A DNA stretch of 19,102 nucleotides from Rhodobacterales bacterium (GTDB lineage: Bacteria; Pseudomonadota; Alphaproteobacteria; Rhodobacterales; Rhodobacteraceae), in assembly GCA_009992615.1 (NCBI GenBank), contig JAACVA010000082.1:8619-27720 (forward strand). Reading direction: 5' to 3'. Of the stretch, positions 1-6,419 are shown piece after piece. The stretch's first letter is position 1. Every line of letters begins with the position of its first letter. Below the pieces are notes generated by a model that had not been told where the DNA came from, made no database searches, and saw only the letters and a program-made list of their open reading frames with translations. The position numbers and the translations under genes were made by a program.

Positions 1-2049
1 GGCAGCACCCAGCGGTTTGGCGTGCCCATGGGCTATGGCGGGCCGCACGCGGCCTATATGGCGTGCATGGATGCCTATAAACGGGCGATGCCGGGGCGCA
101 TCGTGGGTGTGTCGATCGACGCGCGGGGCAACAAGGCCTATCGTCTGGCCCTGCAAACCCGCGAACAGCACATCCGCCGCGAAAAGGCCACCAGCAACGT
201 TTGCACCGCCCAGGCGCTGTTGGCAGTGATGGCGTCGTTCTATGCGGTGTTCCATGGCCCCGAGGGGCTGAAGGCCATCGCCCAGCGGATCCACCGCAAG
301 ACGGTGCGCGTCGCCAAGGTGTTGCAGGCCCATGGCTTTGTCATCGAGCCCGAGGGTTATTTCGACACTCTGACGGTTGACTGCGGCCCGCTTCGCGGGG
401 CCATTCTGGACGAGGCGCGGCGGCACAAGATCAACCTGCGCGCAGTGGGCGAGACGCGGCTGGGCATCACACTGGACGAAACCACCCGCCCGCAAACCGT
501 TGAACGGCTGTGGGAGTGCTTTGGCATCCACGGCCAGCGTGACGATCTGACCGAGGCCTATTGCATCCCCGATGCGATGTTCCGCATAACTGAATATCTG
601 ACCCACCCGGTGTTCCACATGAACCGGGCCGAAACGGAAATGATGCGTTACATGCGCCGCCTGTCCGACCGCGATCTGGCGCTGGACCGGGCGATGATCC
701 CGCTGGGGTCGTGCACGATGAAGCTGAACGCGGCGGTCGAGATGATGCCGATCACCTGGCCCGAGTTTTCGTCGATCCACCCGTTTGCGCCTGCCGAGCA
801 GGCCAAGGGCTATGCCGTGATGCTGGAGGATCTGAGCGCCAAATTGTGCCAGATCACCGGTTATGATGCCATGTCGATGCAGCCAAACAGTGGCGCGCAG
901 GGCGAATATGCGGGCTTGTTGACGATCATGGGCTATCACAAGGCGCGCGGCGATGTGCAGCGCAAGGTGTGTCTGATCCCGATGAACGCCCATGGCACCA
1001 ACCCGGCCAGCGCGCATATGGGCGGCATGAAAGTGGTTGTGGTGAAATGCACCGAACGCGGCGACATCGATGTGGTCGATTTCCGCGCCAAGGCGGCGGC
1101 GGCGGGCGATACATTGGCCGCTTGCATGATCACCTATCCCAGCACCCATGGCGTGTTCGAGGAAACCGTGCGCGAGGTGTGCGAGATCACCCACCAATAC
1201 GGCGGTCAGGTGTATCTGGACGGCGCCAATCTGAATGCCATGGTGGGGCTGTCCAAGCCGGGCGAGATCGGCAGCGACGTGTCGCACCTGAATCTGCACA
1301 AGACATTCTGCATTCCGCATGGCGGCGGTGGCCCCGGCATGGGGCCGATCGGGGTGAAGGCGCATCTGGCGCCGTTCCTGCCCGGCCACCCGGCCTTGCA
1401 CAGCGGCGGACCGGTCAGCGGGGCGCCCTATGGCAGCGCGTCGATCCTGCCGATTTCCTGGGCCTATTGCCTGTTGATGGGCGGGGCGGGGCTGACCCAG
1501 GCGACCAAGGTGGCGATCCTGAACGCCAACTATATCGCCAAACGCCTGGAAGGGGCGTTCGAGGTGTTGTACCGCGGCAGCCACGGGCGTGTGGCGCACG
1601 AATGCATCCTGGACACCCGCCCGTTTGAAAAGTCGGCCAATGTGACCGTGGATGATATTGCCAAGCGTCTGATCGACAATGGTTTCCATGCGCCCACCAT
1701 GTCGTGGCCGGTGGCCGGCACACTGATGGTGGAACCCACCGAAAGCGAAACCAAGGCCGAGCTTGACCGGTTCTGCGATGCCATGCTGTCGATCCGCGCC
1801 GAAATCCGTGCAGTGGAAGAGGGTGGCGATGCGGTGAACAACCCATTGAAAAACGCCCCCCACACGGTTGAGGATCTGGTGGGGGATTGGGACCGGCCGT
1901 ACAGCCGCGAACAGGGCTGTTACCCCAAAGGCGCGTTCCGGGTCGATAAATACTGGCCACCGGTGAACCGGGTCGACAACGTCTATGGCGACCGGAATCT
2001 GGTCTGTACCTGCCCACCGTTAGAGGCATACGCCGAAGCGGCGGAATAG
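1..2049 (+). CDS. gcvP: Glycine dehydrogenase (decarboxylating), P-protein, 5'-truncated
   Basis: P-protein of the glycine cleavage system: a PLP enzyme that decarboxylates glycine and passes the aminomethyl group to lipoyl H-protein. The reading frame is open from base 1 (GSTQRFGVPMGYGG...), so the gene begins outside the window. The 682 visible residues are roughly the last 70% of a protein that is usually about 950 aa, so some 270 N-terminal residues are missing. The tail of the N-terminal P-domain (GYGGPHAAY, then REQHIRREKATSNVCTAQ) is followed by the second domain, with PLGSCTMKLN, MQPNSGAQGEYAGL and the PLP-lysine segment NLHKTFCIPHGGGGPGMGP; the lysine is visible residue 434 (codon 1300-1302). 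It ends with TAG. In this group gcvP is normally the last gene of gcvT-gcvH-gcvP, which I cannot see here. It fits with the sox operon nearby, whose product is glycine. Confidence 0.97.
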   Translation, partial: GSTQRFGVPMGYGGPHAAYMACMDAYKRAMPGRIVGVSIDARGNKAYRLALQTREQHIRREKATSNVCTAQALLAVMASFYAVFHGPEGLKAIAQRIHRKTVRVAKVLQAHGFVIEPEGYFDTLTVDCGPLRGAILDEARRHKINLRAVGETRLGITLDETTRPQTVERLWECFGIHGQRDDLTEAYCIPDAMFRITEYLTHPVFHMNRAETEMMRYMRRLSDRDLALDRAMIPLGSCTMKLNAAVEMMPITWPEFSSIHPFAPAEQAKGYAVMLEDLSAKLCQITGYDAMSMQPNSGAQGEYAGLLTIMGYHKARGDVQRKVCLIPMNAHGTNPASAHMGGMKVVVVKCTERGDIDVVDFRAKAAAAGDTLAACMITYPSTHGVFEETVREVCEITHQYGGQVYLDGANLNAMVGLSKPGEIGSDVSHLNLHKTFCIPHGGGGPGMGPIGVKAHLAPFLPGHPALHSGGPVSGAPYGSASILPISWAYCLLMGGAGLTQATKVAILNANYIAKRLEGAFEVLYRGSHGRVAHECILDTRPFEKSANVTVDDIAKRLIDNGFHAPTMSWPVAGTLMVEPTESETKAELDRFCDAMLSIRAEIRAVEEGGDAVNNPLKNAPHTVEDLVGDWDRPYSREQGCYPKGAFRVDKYWPPVNRVDNVYGDRNLVCTCPPLEAYAEAAE

Positions 2050-2053
2050 GGCG

Positions 2054-2293
2054 TCAGTCGGTGCCTGGCTTGACCCGTGCGGCGTGTCCGCCGCGCCGCC
2101 GGGTCAGGCGACCGGCGCGGTTGGGCAGATCTGCCATGATGATGCGGCGTTCTTCGGGGGTATAGCGCGACCAACCGGCGATTTCGTCGAGCGAACGCAG
2201 ACATCCGGTGCACAGTCGCGCGACCGGGTGGACGACACAGATCTTCACGCAGGGCGATTCAACTTCGGGGCGGGTCCAGACGACATCACTCAT
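2054..2293 (-). CDS. DUF1289 family small cysteine-motif protein
   Basis: 79-aa protein recognised as DUF1289 by its N-terminal four-cysteine pattern: ESPCVKIC at C15/C19 and LCTGC at C28/C31, followed by the family's SLDEIAGWSRYTPEERR. The cysteine spacing suggests a metal site, but no function is established that I know of. The start ATG overlaps the 3' end of ruvX by 8 bp, with only a weak ribosome site, so translation is probably coupled to ruvX. It is the last gene of the ccmI-ruvX-DUF1289 unit. Its stop codon lies 4 bp from the stop of the convergent gcvP, and its 3' end contains a long hairpin that may serve as terminator for both. The C-terminal 20 residues are basic (RLTRRRGGHAARVK). 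Confidence 0.88.
   Translation of the reverse strand: MSDVVWTRPEVESPCVKICVVHPVARLCTGCLRSLDEIAGWSRYTPEERRIIMADLPNRAGRLTRRRGGHAARVKPGTD
2068..2109. terminator. Compound hairpin at the gcvP / DUF1289 convergence
   Basis: GCTTGACCCG (2068-2077) pairs with CGGGTCAGGC (2100-2109) over 10 bp with one G-T pair, and inside its loop GCGGC (2079-2083) pairs with GCCGC (2090-2094). It begins 19 bp past the gcvP stop and lies inside the last codons of the DUF1289 gene. With only 4 bp between the two stop codons, it is the only visible structure that could end gcvP transcription. No T-run is present. Confidence 0.42.
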
Positions 2294-2765
2294 CGGTGGC
2301 TTTCATATGCGACAGGCGGTCCAGCGCGCCCTGAAGGATATACCCGGCGGCAACGTGGTCAATCACCTGGGCACGACGCTTGCGCGAGGTGTCTGCCTCG
2401 ATCAGGGCGCGCTCGGCTGCGACAGTGGACAGACGCTCGTCCCAAAAGGCGATGGGCAGGTCGGTCAGGCGTTCGAGGTTGCGCGCAAAGGCGCGGGTGG
2501 ACTGGGCGCGCGGCCCCTCGCTCCCGTCCATGTTCAGGGGCAGGCCCAGGATCAGGCCGGTGATCTGGCGGTCGGCGATGATTTGCAGCAGACGCGCGGC
2601 ATCGGCGCTGAATTTGGTGCGCCGGATGGTTTCCTGCGGCGTGGCGATGCCGCGCCGCACGTCTGATATGGCGACACCCAAGGTGACGGTGCCCAGATCC
2701 AGCCCGGCAAGGGCGCCGTGGCGTGGCAGGCGGGTGGCCAGATCGTCAAGCCCGGCGCAGATCAT
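2286..2765 (-). CDS. ruvX: RuvX/YqgF family RNase H-fold nuclease
   Basis: 159-aa member of the YqgF/RuvX family, a putative Holliday-junction resolvase also implicated in pre-16S rRNA 5'-end processing in E. coli. The RNase H-fold landmarks are present: LAGLDLGTVTLGVAISD (acidic D23), LILGLPLNMDGSEGPRA (about 71-87), FWDERLST (E110) and the C-terminal DHVAAGYIL (D136), matching the family's catalytic acidic triad from memory. The start codon overlaps the ccmI stop by 4 bp (ATGA), which supports both the start and co-transcription. The roughly 15 residues before LAGLDLG are a modest N-terminal extension, as I recall is common in Rhodobacteraceae homologues. A housekeeping gene; nothing unusual is seen. 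Confidence 0.93.
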   Translation of the reverse strand: MICAGLDDLATRLPRHGALAGLDLGTVTLGVAISDVRRGIATPQETIRRTKFSADAARLLQIIADRQITGLILGLPLNMDGSEGPRAQSTRAFARNLERLTDLPIAFWDERLSTVAAERALIEADTSRKRRAQVIDHVAAGYILQGALDRLSHMKATDE

Positions 2766-3988
2766 TGCGCCACGCCCGCCTGTTGTCCGGCGCCGCGGAT
2801 CGCGCGCAGCCCGTCGGGATCATCTGCAAAGACCGTCAATGCCTCGCGATAGATGTCGCTGGCGGCACGTTCTTCACCCAGCACCCCGTAGGCGGCGATC
2901 AGGCGCGCCCAGTCGGCCGGCGGGCCACCCTGATCGGCCAGCCGCGCCGCCAGGCCCGACACCATGCCGCGGATCATCTCGGTGCGCTGTTCGGGTGTCA
3001 TCTGCTCTGCGGCCGCCACGGCCTCGGCATCGGGGCCGACGGCAGATGGAATGTCATAGCGCACACCGGCCAGATCGGCCAGTTCGGCAATTTGTGCGCG
3101 GATCGGTGCGATCCAGGGCGCGCTTTCCGGCCCGGCCTCCAAAAGCCCGCTCCACAATTGGAAGGCCAGATCAGGCCGCCCGGTCTGGGCATACAACAGC
3201 CCCGAGTAATAGCGCGCAGCACCGTTGCCATTGTCCAGACGCAGGGCGCGGGTCAGTTCGGCCTCGGCCTCGGGGGAAACATATCCGCCGGCGGCCAGGA
3301 TCATGTATTCGGCCAGATCGGTGTAATCGGCGGCGGTGGCGCTGTCGGTTTTCAGGGCGATGACCCGCTGTTGTGACGCGATGGCGGCGGCATGGTTGCC
3401 AAGGGCCGCCTCGTTGCGGGCCAACAGTTCGTGACCACGCAGATCATCCGGGCGATCCACCAGGGCCTGTCTCAACTGGTCGATCATCTCAAGAAACTTG
3501 GGGTCGATCCGTGACATGTCCGGCGCGCCGCGCAGCTCTGCCGCCTGCTGCTGGGCTTCGATCTGACCGGGACGATCGGCGCGGGCAGTTTCGGCCAGCG
3601 CGATCCGGGTCTTCATCGGCAGATCGGGATATCCGGGCGCGCCCATCCAGAGATATGTGCCAATGCCCCCACCCAGAACCACCAGGGCGCAGATCACCGC
3701 GACAGCACCGGTCAGGGCGGGCGGGCTGTTTTCTGGCGGGCGGGCGCCGCGCGCGGCCCGGTTGGCGTCGAGCAGGCGGCGCGACACCTCGATGCGCACC
3801 CGCGCAGCTTCGTCCGCGCTCAGGGTGCCGCGCGCGACATCCCGACCGACCTCGTCCAGCTGGTCACGGTAAATCTGCACGTCGCTGGCGGTGGCGGGCA
3901 GGCTGGGCGTGCGCCCCCGGCCCAAAAGGGCCACAACAATCAGCGCCGCCGTCACCCCCGCCAAACCGATTGCCACAGCCCAAAACAT
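2762..3988 (-). CDS. ccmI: Cytochrome c-type biogenesis protein CcmI (TPR apocytochrome chaperone)
   Basis: 408-aa CcmI, part of System I cytochrome c maturation; it holds apocytochrome c in the periplasm for haem ligation by CcmF/CcmH. TM1 is about residues 3-22 (FWAVAIGLAG..), then a cytoplasmic loop with DVQIYRDQLDEVGRD and a charged helix (36-80), TM2 about 91-114 (LTGAVAVICALVVLGGG), the typical YLWMGAPGYPDLPM, and a TPR-rich periplasmic region from about 150 to the end (for example LRGHELLARNEAALGNHAAA, GNGAARYYSGLLYAQTGRPD). A longer frame opens at 4063, but I chose the ATG at 3988 because AGGAG precedes it at good spacing and it starts directly with the TM helix. No other ccm genes are in the window, so ccmI is separated from any ccmABCDEFGH cluster here. 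Confidence 0.92.
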   Translation of the reverse strand: MFWAVAIGLAGVTAALIVVALLGRGRTPSLPATASDVQIYRDQLDEVGRDVARGTLSADEAARVRIEVSRRLLDANRAARGARPPENSPPALTGAVAVICALVVLGGGIGTYLWMGAPGYPDLPMKTRIALAETARADRPGQIEAQQQAAELRGAPDMSRIDPKFLEMIDQLRQALVDRPDDLRGHELLARNEAALGNHAAAIASQQRVIALKTDSATAADYTDLAEYMILAAGGYVSPEAEAELTRALRLDNGNGAARYYSGLLYAQTGRPDLAFQLWSGLLEAGPESAPWIAPIRAQIAELADLAGVRYDIPSAVGPDAEAVAAAEQMTPEQRTEMIRGMVSGLAARLADQGGPPADWARLIAAYGVLGEERAASDIYREALTVFADDPDGLRAIRGAGQQAGVAQ

Positions 3989-4054
3989 CGCCTTCTCCTC
4001 TTTGTCTGGCCCTATGTGCCGCCTCTGCGCGCCAAACACCAGCACGGCGCGACC

Positions 4055-4084
4055 TTCGGTCACATGCCGGTGACAGTTCGGTCA
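4055..4084. promoter_or_regulatory. Candidate operator: TTCGGTCA direct repeats plus GTCAC/GTGAC dyad upstream of soxB
   Basis: In the ccmI/soxB divergent region TTCGGTCA occurs at 4055-4062 and again at 4077-4084, 22 bp apart (about two helical turns). Between and overlapping them is an inverted repeat GTCAC (4059-4063), 6-nt spacer, GTGAC (4070-4074). The block lies 45-75 bp upstream of the candidate soxB -35 box. No regulator can be named from the sequence; the operator role is inferred only from repeat structure and place. Confidence 0.28.
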
Positions 4085-4129
4085 AGGGGCGATGGCGAAA
4101 CATGTCGCAAACCGCCCCGCAGGTGCCGT

Positions 4130-4157
4130 TTGACAAGGCGGCGCGCGGTGGTAACAG
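4130..4157 (+). promoter_or_regulatory. Candidate sigma70-type promoter of the sox operon
   Basis: A perfect TTGACA (-35) at 4130-4135 is followed after 16 bp by TAACAG (4152-4157), a poor -10 match. The predicted transcript would have a 5' leader of about 40 nt before the soxB start. The strong -35 with weak -10 is compatible with an activator-dependent promoter, but this is only a motif match. Confidence 0.35.
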
Positions 4158-4206
4158 GCGGATAAAAGGCGCACTGCCTTGCCCGCCCAACAGGAGAGTC
4201 CGACTG

Positions 4207-5454
4207 TTGCAACGCTATTCCGTCTTTGCTGTCGCGCGTGAGGCGCTGCGCCATCATACCGGGTGGGACCGCGCCTGGCGTTCGCCCGCGCCAAAGGCGA
4301 AATACGACGTGGTGATCGTGGGGGCAGGTGGGCATGGGTTGGCCACGGCCTATTGGCTGGGCAAGAAATATGGCATCCGCAATGTCGCGGTCATTGAAAA
4401 GGGTTGGTTGGGTGGCGGCAACACCGGGCGCAACACCACGATCATCCGCAGCAATTATCTTCAAGATCCATCAGCAGCGATCTACGAAAAGGCTAGGTCA
4501 CTTTATGAAACGATCAGCCAGGACATCAACTATAACGTGATGTTCAGCCCGCGCGGCGTGATGATGCTGGCCCAGACCCACCACGAGGTGCGCGGGTACA
4601 AACGCACCGCTCAGGCCAATGCCCTGCAAGGGGTGCAAACCGAATTCATTGGCCCGGGGCGGGTAAAAGACTTGTGTCCGATCCTGAATATAGACGGGCC
4701 GCGCTATCCGGTGCTGGGGGCGCTGTGGCAGGCGCGTGGCGGCACCGCGCGCCACGATGCGGTGGCCTGGGGCTATGCCCGCGCGTGCAGCGCCATGGGG
4801 ATGGACATCGTGCAGCAATGCGAAGTGACTGCCGTGCGCCAGGCGGGCGGGCGCGCCATTGGCGTGACCACGACAAAGGGCGATATCGACTGCGACAAGT
4901 TGGCCCTCGTGGTGGCGGGGCACTCGGGGGTACTGGCCGAAATGGCCGGCTTCCGCCTGCCGATCGAATCGGTGGCACTTCAGGCGCTGGTCAGCGAACC
5001 GATCAAGCCCTGCATGGATGTGGTGGTCATGGCCAACACGGTGCACGGCTATATGTCGCAATCCGACAAGGGCGAAATGGTGATCGGCGGCGGCACCGAC
5101 GGCTTCAACAACTACACCCAGCGGGGCAGCTTCCATCACATCGAGGAAACCGTACGCGCCCTGATCGAGACATTTCCGATGATCTCGCGGCTCAAGATGC
5201 TGCGCCAGTGGGGCGGCATCGTGGATGTGACCGGCGATCGCTCACCAATCATCGGCACGACGCCTCTGGGCAACTGCTTCATCAACTGCGGCTGGGGCAC
5301 CGGCGGGTTCAAGGCGATTCCAGGCAGCGGCTGGGCCACCGCCGATCTGATCGCCCGTGGCGAACCGGGGCCTCTGGCCGCCGCTTTCACGCTGGACCGG
5401 TTCCGCGAGGGCCGGTTCATCGACGAAAGCGTTGCCGCGGGGGTGGCCCATTGA
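4207..5454 (+). CDS. soxB: Sarcosine oxidase beta subunit (heterotetrameric)
   Basis: 415-aa flavoprotein subunit of heterotetrameric sarcosine oxidase, where sarcosine is oxidised and electrons reach O2, giving H2O2. The FAD Rossmann motif VIVGAGGHGLATAYWLG is at about 36-52, with E64 at the end of the second strand (VAVIEKGWLGGGN), followed by NTTIIRSNYL. The histidine of ARHDAVAWGYARA (H183) aligns from memory with the covalent FMN attachment site of characterised homologues. The C-terminal NCGWGTGGFKAIPG and DESVAAGVAH are family hallmarks. The frame is open far upstream, but homology begins at QRYSVFAVAREALR, so I chose the TTG at 4207, with AGGAGAG at 4192-4198. No ATG or GTG is available near that point. 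First gene of the sox operon. Confidence 0.95.
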   Translation: MQRYSVFAVAREALRHHTGWDRAWRSPAPKAKYDVVIVGAGGHGLATAYWLGKKYGIRNVAVIEKGWLGGGNTGRNTTIIRSNYLQDPSAAIYEKARSLYETISQDINYNVMFSPRGVMMLAQTHHEVRGYKRTAQANALQGVQTEFIGPGRVKDLCPILNIDGPRYPVLGALWQARGGTARHDAVAWGYARACSAMGMDIVQQCEVTAVRQAGGRAIGVTTTKGDIDCDKLALVVAGHSGVLAEMAGFRLPIESVALQALVSEPIKPCMDVVVMANTVHGYMSQSDKGEMVIGGGTDGFNNYTQRGSFHHIEETVRALIETFPMISRLKMLRQWGGIVDVTGDRSPIIGTTPLGNCFINCGWGTGGFKAIPGSGWATADLIARGEPGPLAAAFTLDRFREGRFIDESVAAGVAH

Positions 5455-5584
5455 CTCGCGACGGCGAGGCGCAGATCGGCAGAATTCCGCCGATGGCCGT
5501 GGCGGAGCGTTCAGTGTCACGTGAATATCATAGCGGGTCTTACCATATGTCTCGCACGCCCCCCCGTTACCCGAAGGTGAACTC

Positions 5585-5713
5585 ATGTCCCAGACCAATA
5601 TCATCTATGCCGTTGTTGCCGTCATCGTCATCGCCCTTGGTGGATGGTACTTCCTTGGCAACGATGCCACCGATCCGGCCACGCCCACACCCGCCGCAAC
5701 CACAAGCAACTGA
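5585..5713 (+). CDS. Small single-pass membrane protein (42 aa) inside the sox operon
   Basis: Unrecognised 42-aa ORF. It starts MSQTNIIYAVVAVIVIALGG, so residues 5-24 form one clean hydrophobic helix, followed by a short Asp/Thr/Pro/Ala-rich hydrophilic tail (NDATDPATPTPAATTSN). The lack of positive charges and the polar tail suggest the C-terminus faces the periplasm, but orientation is inferred. GAAGGTGA lies about 5-12 nt before the ATG and can act as ribosome site. It starts 130 bp after soxB, on the same strand and upstream of soxD. In sox operons I remember, soxD usually follows soxB closely. A strong hairpin follows the stop. I believe similar tiny proteins occur in Roseobacter genomes but cannot verify this. 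No function is proposed. Confidence 0.7.
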   Translation: MSQTNIIYAVVAVIVIALGGWYFLGNDATDPATPTPAATTSN

Positions 5714-5735
5714 CCGCGCTGCACCGCACAACAAA

Positions 5736-5764
5736 CGGGCGGGCGCCTTGACAGGCGCCGCCCG
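5736..5764. repeat. Strong GC-rich hairpin between the two small sox-operon ORFs
   Basis: CGGG-CGGGCGCCT (5736-5748, one bulged G at 5741) pairs with AGGCGCCGCCCG (5753-5764) across the 4-nt loop TGAC, giving about 12 base pairs. It begins 22 bp after the 42-aa ORF stop and ends 39 bp before the 59-aa ORF. No T-run follows, so it is not a typical intrinsic terminator; it could stabilise the upstream mRNA end or reduce read-through between soxB and soxDAG. Confidence 0.5.
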
Positions 5765-5803
5765 CGTTCCAAGTATCATGACGACATTCGAAAGGATTCC
5801 GTC

Positions 5804-5983
5804 ATGGCCGCTCTTCACCGCCCCGATCTGGCCCGCCTGCGCCGCGCCGCGCCTGCCCTTGCGGGGCTGTTGGCCGGGGCATTTGCCACGATCATGCTCG
5901 CGGCCTTCGCATCGGTGCTGTACACCGGCACCGGCATTGGTCAGGACATCCCCCGGCAGCCCCCGGTTTATACCGTTTTCTAA
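5804..5983 (+). CDS. Small single-pass membrane protein (59 aa) inside the sox operon
   Basis: Unrecognised 59-aa ORF just upstream of soxD. An Arg-rich N-terminus (HRPDLARLRRAAP, residues 5-17) precedes a hydrophobic helix at about 18-41 (ALAGLLAGAFATIMLAAFAS) and a short tail TGTGIGQDIPRQPPVYTVF. By the positive-inside rule the N-terminus would be cytoplasmic and the last 18 residues periplasmic. AAAGGA at 5791-5796 is 7 nt before the ATG, which is a good ribosome site. The stop lies 42 bp before the soxD ATG, so co-transcription with soxD is likely. A leaderless signal-peptide-like reading is possible but no cleavage site is convincing. It is not similar to the 42-aa ORF beyond being a small membrane protein. 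No function is proposed. Confidence 0.65.
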   Translation: MAALHRPDLARLRRAAPALAGLLAGAFATIMLAAFASVLYTGTGIGQDIPRQPPVYTVF

Positions 5984-6025
5984 TCTCCGCGCCGAGTTTG
6001 ACCCGCGCCTCGCAGGGGGCGTGCC

Positions 6026-6352
6026 ATGCTGATCCTGACCTGCCCCTGCTGCGGCATCGCGGCAGACGAAACCGAGCTTTCCCCCGGCGGGCAGGCCCAC
6101 ATCACCCGGGCCGGTCCCGGTGCTGACGATGCAGCGTTCGAGGGGTACCTTTTTCTGCGCACCAACCCCAGGGGCGTGCATTTCGAGCGCTGGCGCCATT
6201 CCATGGGGTGTGGCAAGTGGTTTCATGTCGCCCGCTGCACCGTCACGCTTGAGGTGTTCGCCACCTACACGGCGCAAACCGCCGCGCCGCCACGCCAGGT
6301 TGTTGATGAGATCATCGCGCGCCGCCCCGACTGGCAGTGGGAAAGCAACTGA
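6026..6352 (+). CDS. soxD: Sarcosine oxidase delta subunit
   Basis: 108-aa small subunit of heterotetrameric sarcosine oxidase. It binds a structural zinc; in the characterised enzymes the ligands are three cysteines and a histidine. The matching residues are visible: CPCCG near the N-terminus (C6 and C9, with an additional C8) and the HSMGCGKWF segment (H58, C62). FLRTNPRGVHFERWRH (43-58) is a strong family signature. The C-terminal part (VVDEIIARRPDW) is somewhat longer than the shortest homologues but within the usual range of about 85-110 aa. It lies between the 59-aa ORF and soxA, with a 67-bp gap to soxA that carries a repeat-like motif and a hairpin. Confidence 0.94.
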   Translation: MLILTCPCCGIAADETELSPGGQAHITRAGPGADDAAFEGYLFLRTNPRGVHFERWRHSMGCGKWFHVARCTVTLEVFATYTAQTAAPPRQVVDEIIARRPDWQWESN

Positions 6353-6354
6353 TG

Positions 6355-6386
6355 TTTCTTCTTTGTAAAAATACTCCCGCCGGAGG
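6355..6386 (+). repeat. Possible Rhodobacteraceae dispersed intergenic motif (AAAAATACTCCCGCCGGAGG)
   Basis: The soxD-soxA gap begins with TTTCTTCTTTG, then the A-rich run and CTCCCGCCGGAG, a small dyad (CTCC-cgcc-GGAG). I recall near-identical strings recurring after gene ends in Rhodobacter/Roseobacter genomes, which would make this a REP-like element or conserved post-terminator motif. Only one copy is visible in this window, so repetitiveness is from memory and not shown here. Confidence 0.4.
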
Positions 6387-6397
6387 CTCCGCCATCT

Positions 6398-6418
6398 CCC
6401 CGCGCGCAAGGGGCGGGG
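6398..6418 (+). promoter_or_regulatory. Hairpin covering the soxA ribosome binding site
   Basis: CCCCGC (6398-6403) can pair with GCGGGG (6413-6418), immediately upstream of the soxA ATG at 6420. The purine-rich AAGGGG at 6408-6413, the probable ribosome site, lies in the loop and at the base of the right arm. The fold could lower soxA translation, but a 6-bp stem in DNA this GC-rich can arise by chance. Confidence 0.3.
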
Positions 6419-6419
6419 C

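Noticed and set aside
3373..4206. In-frame N-terminal extension of soxB of about 278 codons
   Set aside because: It lies antisense to ccmI and has an Arg/Pro-rich meaningless translation; SoxB homology begins only at 4207.
5546..6032. Overlapping plus-strand frame starting MSRTPPRYPKVNS through the small-ORF region
   Set aside because: Pro/Arg/Ser-rich translation without any domain, and no ribosome site before its ATG. The two small ORFs with ribosome sites and clean membrane helices explain the region better.
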